A stretch of DNA of 7,044 nt from JAKLDO01 sp035354435 (GCA_035354435.1 DAOQAY010000148.1:1-7044), one strand, 5' to 3'. Numbered from the stretch's first letter, positions 1-6,113 are shown. Made by a program: numbers and translations. The notes: generated from the letters alone by a model not told the origin.

Positions 1-130
1 GATTACTTTATATGTTGTAAGTTTTCAAGTTTTCAGTCATTCGCAATTCGCGAATTAATGAAAAAGACGCTATTTCTTTACTTTCACCGGAACTACCGGT
101 TTCAGGAGAAGCATTTCCGGGGTGATCCTG
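1..130. other. 3' flank of the YbiT-like gene, no gene seen
   Basis: No credible gene is seen here. It lies downstream of the minus-strand ABC-F gene. It contains a 12-base perfect palindrome AATTCGCGAATT at 45-56, an 8-base imperfect tandem repeat (GTTTTCAA then GTTTTCAG, 21-36), and a short inverted repeat ACCGG-5-CCGGT at 86-100. The last could form a weak hairpin but lacks a following T-run on either strand, so I do not call a terminator. Read on the minus strand in the frame of the ABC-F gene, the 40 codons after its TAG stop remain open until a TAA at 10-8. Confidence 0.5.
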
Positions 131-1723
131 CTAGACTTTTCCGCCCTTTTCGATATACATGTCAAACGGAATTTTTGCATCAAGGAAACCTTCCTGATTA
201 AAAACCATGACACGGTTTGCAATTGATTCGATGAACTGATGATCCTGTGAAACAAAAAGCATTGTTCCAGAGAAATTGATAAGCCCTTTATTTACTGCGG
301 TTATTGACTCAAGATCAAGGTGATTTGTAGGTTCATCAAGCATGAGAACATTTGCAGTGGAAAGCATCATTTTTGAAAGCATACATCTCATCTTTTCTCC
401 GCCGGAAAGAACAGAACAGCTTTTCAGTGCATCATCACCTTTAAAAAGCATCCTGCCGAGGAAACTGCGGATGAAATTTTCACTTTTTTCTTCGGAATAC
501 TGTCTGAGCCAGTCAATAAGATCAAGGTCAGTTCTGGCAAAATAATTTGAAATATCTTTAGGCATATAGGCAAATGAAACTGTCGGACCCCATCTGTAAC
601 CGCCTTCATCAGGCTCTATCTCACCCGAAAGCACTTTGAAAAGCACTGTTTTTGCAATATCGTCAGATCCGACAAAAGCGACTTTATCATTCCGTTCAAG
701 TCTGAAACTGATATTTTTAAAATATGTGATTCCGTCAATGGTCTTTGACATGTTTTCAACCGTCAGCAGTTCTTTACCGATTTCTCTGGCAGGTTTAAAA
801 TCAACATACGGAAATTTTCTGGAACTTATCTGCATATCTTCAAGAGTAAGTTTTTCAAGCTCTTTTTTTCTCGAAGTCGCCTGCTTTGCTTTTGATGCGT
901 TTGAACTGAACCTTTCAATAAACTGCTTTAATTCTGACCGTTTATCTTCAATTTTCTTATTCTGTTCTTTAACCATTTTCTGCATCAACTGGTTAGATTC
1001 ATACCAGAAATCGTAATTTCCGACATACATTTTTATCTTTTTGAAATCAATATCGGCAATATGAGTGCACACTTTGTTGAGAAAATGCCTGTCGTGAGAA
1101 ACAACTATCACTGTATTTTCAAAATTTATCAGAAAGTTCTCAAGCCACATTATCGAACGGATATCGAGATGGTTTGTCGGCTCGTCAAGCAGAAGAACTC
1201 CAGGCTTTCCAAAAAGAGCTCTGGCAAGAAGAACTCTCACTTTTTCTCCGCCGTCGAGGTCTTTCATCTTTTTTTTGTGAAAACTTTCCGTTATGCCAAG
1301 CCCCGCAAGAATAGTCGCCGCATTGGATTCCGCTTCCCATCCGCCAAGCGTTGCAAATCTCTCTTCAAGTTCGGAAGCCATCAGTCCGTCCTCTTCCGAG
1401 AAATCTTCCTTTTCATATATCGCATCCTTTTCGAGCATGGTCTTCCACAAAAGTTCGTGACCTCTGATAACAGTTTCAAGGACTTCCAGCTCATCAAAAG
1501 CGAAATGCTCCTGCTTTAAAACTGCAATTCTCACCCCTTTCTGAACGATAACTTCGCCGCTTGTCGGCTCCAGATCTCCTTCAAGTATTTTCAAAAATGT
1601 CGATTTCCCTGAACCGTTTGCACCGATGATCCCGTAACAATTCCCGGGGGTGAACTTAATATTCACATCGTCAAAAAGTTTACTTCCGCCGAAAGCAAGA
1701 CTTAGCTTGGTCGTACTGATCAT
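131..1723 (-). CDS. ybiT: ABC-F family ATPase, YbiT/YkpA type
   Basis: A 530-residue soluble protein with two ABC ATPase domains and no membrane segment, the same length as E. coli YbiT as I recall it. ABC-F proteins bind the ribosomal E site and relieve stalled or hard-to-translate states; this role is family knowledge. Domain 1 has an intact Walker A (GANGSGKST, 34-42), a signature LDGGE (156-160) with Asp for the usual Ser, Walker B with Asp180-Glu181, and switch His210. The interdomain linker (about 240-300) contains the subfamily motif around FSSNASKAKQATSRKKELEK. Domain 2 has a degenerate Walker A (GSDDIAKT, 352-359, Ala before the Lys), an intact LSGGE (439-443), Walker B Asp463-Glu464, and Gln493 where the switch His is expected. 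The start is the ATG at 1723, preceded by a purine-rich GAGGGAGAAAGAG. The stop is TAG, and the end lines up with the end of YbiT. It is probably transcribed alone from a promoter just upstream. Confidence 0.9.
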   Translation of the reverse strand: MISTTKLSLAFGGSKLFDDVNIKFTPGNCYGIIGANGSGKSTFLKILEGDLEPTSGEVIVQKGVRIAVLKQEHFAFDELEVLETVIRGHELLWKTMLEKDAIYEKEDFSEEDGLMASELEERFATLGGWEAESNAATILAGLGITESFHKKKMKDLDGGEKVRVLLARALFGKPGVLLLDEPTNHLDIRSIMWLENFLINFENTVIVVSHDRHFLNKVCTHIADIDFKKIKMYVGNYDFWYESNQLMQKMVKEQNKKIEDKRSELKQFIERFSSNASKAKQATSRKKELEKLTLEDMQISSRKFPYVDFKPAREIGKELLTVENMSKTIDGITYFKNISFRLERNDKVAFVGSDDIAKTVLFKVLSGEIEPDEGGYRWGPTVSFAYMPKDISNYFARTDLDLIDWLRQYSEEKSENFIRSFLGRMLFKGDDALKSCSVLSGGEKMRCMLSKMMLSTANVLMLDEPTNHLDLESITAVNKGLINFSGTMLFVSQDHQFIESIANRVMVFNQEGFLDAKIPFDMYIEKGGKV

Positions 1724-1762
1724 ATTTCTCTTTCTCCCTCAGTTTCAAAACGATAGCAAGTT

Positions 1763-1790
1763 ACTATAATTAAATAGAAAAAGTTTGCCA
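1763..1790 (-). promoter_or_regulatory. candidate promoter for the YbiT-like gene
   Basis: On the minus strand a -10-like TATAGT (1768-1763, 5 of 6 to consensus) lies 16 bases from a weak -35-like TGGCAA (1790-1785, 3 of 6). It would start transcription about 33 bases before the ATG at 1723. The -35 is poor, so only the -10 is persuasive. Transcription from the toxin-antitoxin operon upstream could also reach the gene. Confidence 0.35.
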
Positions 1791-1809
1791 TTTCTTTTTG
1801 ATTAAATGG
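1774..1809 (-). terminator. weak hairpin after the toxin gene
   Basis: Just past the toxin stop, the minus strand reads CCATTT, a 10-base A-rich loop, then AAATGG (1809-1788). A T-rich stretch containing TTTTT follows about five bases later. The six-pair stem is AT-rich with only two GC pairs, and the T-run is not directly attached, so termination would be partial at best. It overlaps the -35 candidate of the next gene. Confidence 0.25.
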
Positions 1810-1820
1810 ATGAGTACCGG

Positions 1821-2090
1821 TTAAAGATCGAAATAGACTTCTTTTCTGTGACCGATGCGGATTATCAAAAGGATCAGTTCTGAATCTCTTTTCTCAAAAA
1901 TCACTCTGTAGTCAGCGACTCTGAGACGATATATGTTTTTTTCGCCTTTAAGCTGTTTCAGGTTGTTTTCAAGTGCAGTAAAGTTTTTTGAAAGGATATC
2001 AAGTTTGATCTTTATGAGTTTCTGGATTGGAAAATCTATCTTTTCCAACATTTTTACAGCCGACTTTGTAAAAAGAATTTTATATTGCAT
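1821..2090 (-). CDS. RelE/ParE-superfamily type II toxin
   Basis: An 89-residue basic protein with the RelE/ParE pattern: an N-terminal strand (YKILFTKSA), two helices (about 10-45), then LKG, YRLRVADYRVIFEK (54-67) and a C-terminal IIRIGHRKEVY (76-86). In RelE-like toxins these strands carry the basic and aromatic residues that act on ribosome-bound mRNA; here Arg55, Arg57, Arg62, Arg78, His81, Arg82, Lys83 and Tyr86 are candidates. The IGHRKEVY ending points to the RelE mRNA-interferase branch rather than to gyrase-targeting ParE, but this is inference. The start is the ATG at 2090, sharing bases with the antitoxin stop (TGATG), the usual translational coupling in such operons. A TTG one codon upstream is also in frame but less likely. 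The gene looks intact. Confidence 0.9.
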   Translation of the reverse strand: MQYKILFTKSAVKMLEKIDFPIQKLIKIKLDILSKNFTALENNLKQLKGEKNIYRLRVADYRVIFEKRDSELILLIIRIGHRKEVYFDL

Positions 2091-2320
2091 CAATTAAGGC
2101 CCAGATCCTTGTAGACTTTTTCAGCATCTACCAGCTCTTCTTCACCGGACTCAACATCTTTCAACATTTTCTCAGCAAGATGACTGTCCATCATATCAAA
2201 ATAGATTGAAAGAGCCGTTTCGATAATATGACTTTTCTTCTTCGCCAGACCTTTTGAAAATGTTTCAAGTTCTGCAACCACATCTTCATTTAGTGTAAAA
2301 GTTGTCTTGATTCTTGACAT
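2090..2320 (-). CDS. ribbon-helix-helix antitoxin
   Basis: A 76-residue acidic protein encoded immediately upstream of the RelE-type toxin. Residues 3-10 (RIKTTFTL) form the DNA-reading beta strand, 11-24 the first helix and about 28-45 (KKSHIIETALSIYFDMMD) the second, as in Arc/CopG-type repressors. The C-terminal tail (about 46-76, acidic, ending KVYKDLGLN) should wrap the toxin and neutralise it. The ATG at 2320 has a ribosome-binding site GGGAG about 8 bases upstream. The gene overlaps the toxin start by TGATG. Family knowledge predicts that antitoxin dimers, alone or with toxin, repress the operon; a strong promoter with dyad and periodic repeats lies directly upstream and fits that. Confidence 0.88.
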   Translation of the reverse strand: MSRIKTTFTLNEDVVAELETFSKGLAKKKSHIIETALSIYFDMMDSHLAEKMLKDVESGEEELVDAEKVYKDLGLN

Positions 2321-2352
2321 TCTTCAACTCCCGATACAGACAATAACACTTA

Positions 2353-2385
2353 TGATTGTATGTATGAATGTGTGCATGTCAATCA
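2353..2385. promoter_or_regulatory. probable antitoxin operator
   Basis: Plus-strand arms TGATTG (2353-2358) and CAATCA (2380-2385) form a perfect inverted repeat that brackets the promoter. Between them the sequence is periodic: TGTA TGTA TGAA TGTG TGCA TGTC, six consecutive TGNN tetranucleotides at 2357-2380. Ribbon-helix-helix repressors recognise short repeated sites in the major groove, so this array over the -35/-10 spacer is a natural autoregulatory operator. The element is seen directly; the binding is inferred. Confidence 0.5.
2355..2382 (-). promoter_or_regulatory. toxin-antitoxin operon promoter
   Basis: On the minus strand a perfect -35 TTGACA (2382-2377) is separated by 16 bases from TACAAT (2360-2355, 5 of 6 to TATAAT). 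Transcription would start about 28 bases before the antitoxin ATG. This is the best promoter match in the window. It sits only about 20 bases beyond the stop codon of the coiled-coil gene, so the operon does not depend on that gene for expression. Confidence 0.75.
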
Positions 2386-2401
2386 GTTTTTTTTCAACGG
2401 A

Positions 2402-3972
2402 TCATTTGCATTTTGCTTTTTCTTTTTCGTACTGTTCTTTTTTCTTATTCAGGGCTGTCTGTCTTTTTTCCCTGTTTTTATCTTTCTTTTCAATAAGTTG
2501 CGCTCTTTTCTTTTCGAGGACATTCTTGTTTTCTTCTTCTTTCTGCTTCATCACAAGAAGCTTTCCGTCATACTGGGCATTTATTCTTTCTCTCAATGCT
2601 CTGTAAATATCTTCACCGTCAACACGGCTCTGCTGGTTGGCATTCATAAAATCGTCCTTTTCACGCGATGCCTTGCCCCGAAGTTCTGTGTTTTTCTCTG
2701 TCAGAGCGATACTTTCCTTTTCCAGAGCTGTTTTTCTGGTAAGAATAAGCTCAAGCGGTTTACCGAACTTAAAACTCAGAGTGGTTTTATATCTGTTTTC
2801 AGCACTCAACCTTTCCTTTTCCCACATTTCGTCCCTTCTTTTGCGCTCATTTCTTCTGCTGTTGATCTTATCATCTTTCATTTTCAAAGCCGAGGCGATC
2901 TGGGCATCATTCACTTTTTTAAAGTCATGCTTCTCCATTCTGAATGTATCAAGCTCGAATTCTCTCTGCTTCTTTTCATCAGCTTTCAACTTTCTGTATT
3001 CAGTAAGCTCTTTATTCATTTCCTCAGACTTTTTAGCAAGTTCCATGTCCAGTTCCATGTTTTTTGCTTCAAGCTCGGCATCTTTGAACTGCTTGGAAAG
3101 CTCTTCTCTTCTTTTTTCAAGATCTGTCTGAAAATCTCCAAGTTTATTTGCCATCTGAACAGAAAAATTTTCGACATCCTTATCAACAGCGTTGACGACG
3201 GCTATTTTCTCAGCTTCTTTTTTCTCCCACACTTCCTGTTTAGCGTTGAATCCGTCAAACTGTTTCTGATATTCGTTCTGAACCTCTGCAAAATATTTTC
3301 TGTCTTCATCTTCAGCGACTGTTCTTATCTTCTCGTTCTCATTCTGCTTATCCTTGCTCGCCTTCTGATATTCTGCATCAATGGCATCTCTCACCTTTTC
3401 AAGCTCGGTTACTTTTTTCTGTATTTCCGCAACATCTTTATTTATTTTTTCGAGCCTTGCGGTGTTTAATGCGATATCTTTTTCGTATTTGCTTACAAAA
3501 GTTTTTGAAGCTTTTTCAAGATCTGCAACCTCAGCTTCGTGCTTAATCTTAAGCTTATTAAGCTCTTTATCTTTTTCAGAATTCATAAAATCATCNNNNN
3601 NNNNNNNNNNNNNNNNNNNNNNNNNNNNNNNNNNNNNNNNNNNNNNNNNNNNNNNNNNNNNNNNNNNNNNNNNNNNNNNNNNNNNNNNNNNNNNNGCTTA
3701 ATCTTAAGCTTATTAAGCTCTTTATCTTTTTCAGAATTCATAAAATCATCGAGCTTTTTCATACGGGCATCAATATTTTTTTCCATATCGATGATCGTGA
3801 TCTCAGCCTCGCTCAGCTCTTTTTCGATACTCACATCCTCTTCCTTCCACGACTCTTTCATTTCACCAACCAGCTTTTTAAAGCTTGCATCCACATCGGC
3901 ACAGCTTCTTGCTTCAATTTGTGAAAACAAAAGAACAGAAACAGAAACAACAGAAATAAAAACCCTGAACAT
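2402..3972 (-). CDS. secreted coiled-coil protein, interrupted by the scaffold gap
   Basis: I do not recognise a family. As assembled, the frame is broken by 100 Ns, but the 55-base ends on either side are identical and encode the same residues in the same frame. Collapsing them gives one continuous 471-residue protein. Residues 1-21 look like a signal peptide: Arg3, hydrophobic 4-16, possible cleavage after Ala21. A lipid-attachment reading at Cys24 is weaker because Arg precedes Ser-Cys. From about residue 30 to the end it is Lys/Glu-rich and almost certainly a long helical coiled coil. A less charged island at about 341-360 carries the only proline (Pro354). There are just two cysteines, Cys24 and Cys470. 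The ATG at 3972 has a strong GGAGGAG three bases upstream (GGAGG core at five); a TTG 18 bases upstream is less likely. The tail is very basic. A structural or scaffold role in the periplasm or envelope is inference. Confidence 0.8.
3541..3595. repeat. left copy of 55-base duplicated contig end
   Basis: These 55 bases, starting GCTTAATCTTAAGC and ending AAAATCATC, abut the N run and are identical to 3696-3750 beyond it. The exact identity, the position at both gap edges, and the length of 55 (a common assembly k-mer size) suggest an unmerged overlap between neighbouring contigs rather than a biological repeat. Confidence 0.9.
3596..3695. other. assembly gap of 100 Ns
   Basis: Exactly 100 unknown bases, a conventional placeholder for a scaffold join of unknown size. 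It falls inside the coiled-coil gene and puts the two halves out of frame with each other. The real gap may be zero or negative (an overlap). Confidence 0.98.
3696..3750. repeat. right copy of 55-base duplicated contig end
   Basis: Identical base for base to 3541-3595. On the minus strand both copies encode DDFMNSEKDKELNKLKIK in the frame of their respective half-gene. Merging them therefore joins the two halves without a frameshift. Confidence 0.9.
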
Positions 3973-4007
3973 TTTCTCCTCCGGCAGCAAATCAAATTAC
4001 TGAGTAC

Positions 4008-4035
4008 TATATATCAGAAGTTGAAAAGTTTTCTA
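4008..4035 (-). promoter_or_regulatory. candidate promoter for the coiled-coil gene
   Basis: On the minus strand TATATA (4013-4008) is preceded by TGA, giving an extended -10 (TGnTATATA). It lies 16 bases from TAGAAA (4035-4030, 4 of 6 to the -35 consensus). The 5' leader would be about 28 bases to the ATG at 3972. It overlaps the divergent candidate for the YheS-like gene. Confidence 0.45.
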
Positions 4036-4048
4036 TTTCTTTTTTAAA
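4021..4048 (+). promoter_or_regulatory. candidate promoter for the YheS-like ABC-F gene
   Basis: TTGAAA (4021-4026, 5 of 6 to the -35 consensus) is 16 bases from TTTAAA (4043-4048, 4 of 6 to the -10). A start near 4055 would leave about 37 bases to the ATG at 4092. The AT-rich tract makes chance matches easy, so this is tentative. Confidence 0.35.
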
Positions 4049-4060
4049 AAATTCAGTAGA

Positions 4061-4090
4061 ATGCCGCTTGAGTTTTTTTCCGGAGAATGA
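4061..4090 (+). other. 9-codon leader ORF before the YheS-like gene
   Basis: ATG at 4061 opens a frame encoding MPLEFFSGE and ends with TGA at 4088-4090, one base before the ATG of the ABC-F gene at 4092. Its last codons lie over the GGAG ribosome-binding site of that gene. It has no clear ribosome-binding site of its own, though it would start only about six bases into the predicted transcript. It could be a translated leader peptide that couples to or gates the ABC-F gene, or chance. Confidence 0.25.
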
Positions 4091-4091
4091 A

Positions 4092-6008
4092 ATGCTTGTT
4101 CTGAAGGATATTTCCAAACAGTATATGGGTACTTCGATCCTGAGCCATGTCACAATTCCGCTTTCCAAGAACAGAACTGCTCTTGTCGGCATGAACGGTT
4201 CAGGAAAATCGACACTTATGAAAATAATCGCAGGACTGGAATATCCTGATACCGGCGAGATCACAACTAAAAGGAACGCCATAATCGAATATCTTCCCCA
4301 GCAAGCGGTTTATGATTTCAACGGTACAATATTCGAAGAAGTTTCTGCATGGCTGAATTCTGACAAGTTCAATGAGTTGAGTGCCAGGGAAACTGAAATA
4401 ATAAAAATCCTTGAAAGCACTGAAAATCCTGAAGATTCTCTTTGCGAAGAGCTTGCTGAAGTTGTTGAAGAGCTTCACACTCTTGATGTAAAGACAAGAA
4501 GAAAAAATTCGGTAGAGACAATTCTGCTGAATCTCGGTTTTAATAAAGAGGACTGGAACAGATCCGCAAAAACCCTGAGCGGCGGATGGCAGATGAGAAT
4601 TGCTCTTGCCAGAGTTCTTGTCCGCGAACCTGATGTCATACTTCTTGACGAGCCGACAAACTATCTTGATATTTCAACCATCGACTTTCTTGCAGGCTGG
4701 CTCATGAAATTCGAAGGACAGGTACTTCTTGTCTCGCACGACAGGGATTTTCTAAACCGCGTTGTGGAAGAAACATGGGAAGTTTTTGCGGCAAATGTAA
4801 ATATGTACCGTGGAAATTACGACTATTATCTTGTTGAAAAAGAACAACGGATCAAAGTTCTTGAAAAACAACGGGAAAAACAGCTTGATGAAATAAAGAT
4901 ACTTAACGATTTTTATGAAAAAAACCGTTTTAATGCTGCAACTGCGCCTCTTGCACAGTCAAAATACAAACAGATGGAAAAACTCAAAGGTGAACTTATC
5001 ACACTTCCGAGAACTCCGCCTAAAATGACTTTCCGGCTTCCAGACCCGAAAAGAGGCGGAGAAATTGTGGCTGAAATGGACAAATTATATCACAGTTTCG
5101 GCGATCTTGATGTCATTGCAGATTACAAAAGGATAGTTTCAAGAAGAGAACGGATTGCACTTGTCGGAAGAAACGGCTTCGGGAAATCCACTCTGATGAA
5201 TATAATTGGCGGAGCAATAGAACCGACATCAGGATTTTTCAACCTTGGTAAAGATGTTGAGGTCAGTTACTTCAGGCAGCATGAAATAACACTTCTTCCC
5301 GGCGACATGACTGTCATCCAGTTCGTTGAATCTATTGCACCTTTTGATATGATGACAAGAGTGAAGAACCTGCTTGGAGCATTTCTTTTTTATGAAGATG
5401 ACTGGGATAAAAAAATTGCAGTACTCAGTGGCGGAGAAAAAGTAAGACTTGCTTTCATAAAAATGATAATGAACCCCGGCAATCTGCTGCTGCTTGATGA
5501 GCCTACAACCCACCTTGACATTGATTCAAAAGAAATATTTCTGAAAACTTTGCAAAATATTGATGCCACCATAATTTTTGTTTCCCATGATTCACATTTC
5601 ATAAATTCTCTTGCAACTTCGGTAGTTTATTTCAGAGGAAAGTGCGATATTGTCAATTTCCCCGGCACATATCAGGAGTATCTTGACCGTTACGGACACG
5701 ACATAATTGATGATGACAAAAATGGAATAAAATCAGCCGAAACTCCAGCGAGCAAAGGAAAGACCGATTTCGCTCAGCAGAAAGAAATCCGCAACAAGAT
5801 CAATAGGTTGAAAAAAGAAATAGAAACTGTCCAGACTACCATAAACAAAAAAGAAGAAGAAAAGAGATCACTTTCCGAAAAACTTTCATCAGGAACCGGT
5901 GATCAGACACAATCCGGCAAAAAAATATCTGAACTCGATAAAGAACTTCTTGCACTCATGGAAAAGTGGGATGAATTGTCAAATGAACTTGAAAATCTAA
6001 ACAAATAA
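4092..6008 (+). CDS. ABC-F family ATPase, YheS/YdiF/Uup type
   Basis: A 638-residue soluble tandem ABC ATPase with no membrane span; E. coli YheS and Uup are of very similar length. ABC-F members act on the ribosome to rescue or prevent stalls; which substrate this one senses is unknown. Domain 1: Walker A GMNGSGKST (33-41), signature LSGGW (162-166), Walker B Asp186-Glu187 followed by PTNYLD (Tyr for the usual His), switch His216. Linker about 245-310, with the motif region at 272-297. Domain 2: Walker A GRNGFGKST (359-367), signature LSGGE (445-449), Walker B Asp469-Glu470, switch His499. Both sites look catalytically complete. The tail from about 556 to 638 is a Lys/Glu-rich coiled coil, as in YheS, YdiF and Uup. 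The linker and the PDPKRGG entry into domain 2 favour YheS/YdiF over Uup. The start is the ATG at 4092 with GGAG six bases upstream; a TTG at 4068 is in frame but lacks support. Confidence 0.9.
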   Translation: MLVLKDISKQYMGTSILSHVTIPLSKNRTALVGMNGSGKSTLMKIIAGLEYPDTGEITTKRNAIIEYLPQQAVYDFNGTIFEEVSAWLNSDKFNELSARETEIIKILESTENPEDSLCEELAEVVEELHTLDVKTRRKNSVETILLNLGFNKEDWNRSAKTLSGGWQMRIALARVLVREPDVILLDEPTNYLDISTIDFLAGWLMKFEGQVLLVSHDRDFLNRVVEETWEVFAANVNMYRGNYDYYLVEKEQRIKVLEKQREKQLDEIKILNDFYEKNRFNAATAPLAQSKYKQMEKLKGELITLPRTPPKMTFRLPDPKRGGEIVAEMDKLYHSFGDLDVIADYKRIVSRRERIALVGRNGFGKSTLMNIIGGAIEPTSGFFNLGKDVEVSYFRQHEITLLPGDMTVIQFVESIAPFDMMTRVKNLLGAFLFYEDDWDKKIAVLSGGEKVRLAFIKMIMNPGNLLLLDEPTTHLDIDSKEIFLKTLQNIDATIIFVSHDSHFINSLATSVVYFRGKCDIVNFPGTYQEYLDRYGHDIIDDDKNGIKSAETPASKGKTDFAQQKEIRNKINRLKKEIETVQTTINKKEEEKRSLSEKLSSGTGDQTQSGKKISELDKELLALMEKWDELSNELENLNK

Positions 6009-6045
6009 TTATCAAAAAATTGATCATTAACATTCCCCAATTTTC
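6009..6045 (+). other. short spacer after the YheS-like gene
   Basis: Contains a five-pair AT-rich hairpin (ATCAA-AAAA-TTGAT, 6011-6024) with no T-run. I see no convincing terminator, so some readthrough into the lipoprotein gene is possible. Confidence 0.3.
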
Positions 6046-6073
6046 TTGACTTAATTCTAATATTTTCTATTTT
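6046..6073 (+). promoter_or_regulatory. candidate promoter for the lipoprotein gene
   Basis: TTGACT (6046-6051, 5 of 6) is separated by 16 bases from TATTTT (6068-6073, 4 of 6). Transcription would start about 33 bases before the ATG at 6114. The -35 is good and the -10 moderate. Confidence 0.45.
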
Positions 6074-6103
6074 CTCAGAAGTCGTTCCTATTTACTAATT
6101 TTT

Positions 6104-6108
6104 GGAGG
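6104..6108 (+). promoter_or_regulatory. ribosome-binding site that fixes the lipoprotein start
   Basis: GGAGG lies five bases before the ATG at 6114. It overlaps an alternative in-frame TTG at 6102, which therefore cannot be the real start. Confidence 0.85.
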
Positions 6109-6113
6109 AATTC

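Noticed and set aside
636..1016. 126-codon plus-strand frame inside the YbiT-like gene
   Set aside because: Antisense shadow of the interdomain and domain-2 coding sequence.
1061..1519. 152-codon plus-strand frame inside the YbiT-like gene
   Set aside because: Antisense to a clearly real ABC-F gene with intact motifs; its residues resemble no family.
2091..2093. TTG at 2093 as the toxin start
   Set aside because: The ATG at 2090 overlaps the antitoxin stop as TGATG, the usual coupled arrangement.
2637..3131. 164-codon plus-strand frame within the coiled-coil gene
   Set aside because: Another antisense shadow of the same Lys/Glu-rich sequence, with no start signal.
2360..3469. 369-codon open frame on the plus strand, rich in Phe, Leu and Ser
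   Set aside because: It lies wholly antisense to the coiled-coil gene. Lys/Glu-rich codons read backwards give Phe/Leu/Ser codons with few stops, which explains the long frame. It has no ribosome-binding site or recognisable domain.
3541..3750. The duplicated 55 bases as a transposon target duplication or CRISPR-like repeat
   Set aside because: Only two copies, each exactly abutting a placeholder N run, which fits an assembly overlap. Nothing in the sequence indicates an element between them.
4068..4091. TTG at 4068 as the start of the YheS-like protein
   Set aside because: The ATG at 4092 has GGAG at ideal spacing and begins exactly where the first ABC domain begins; the eight extra residues would span that ribosome-binding site.
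131..6008. The two ABC-F genes as a recent duplication
   Set aside because: They differ in length, linker motif, domain-2 active-site residues and C-terminal tail, so they belong to different ABC-F subfamilies.
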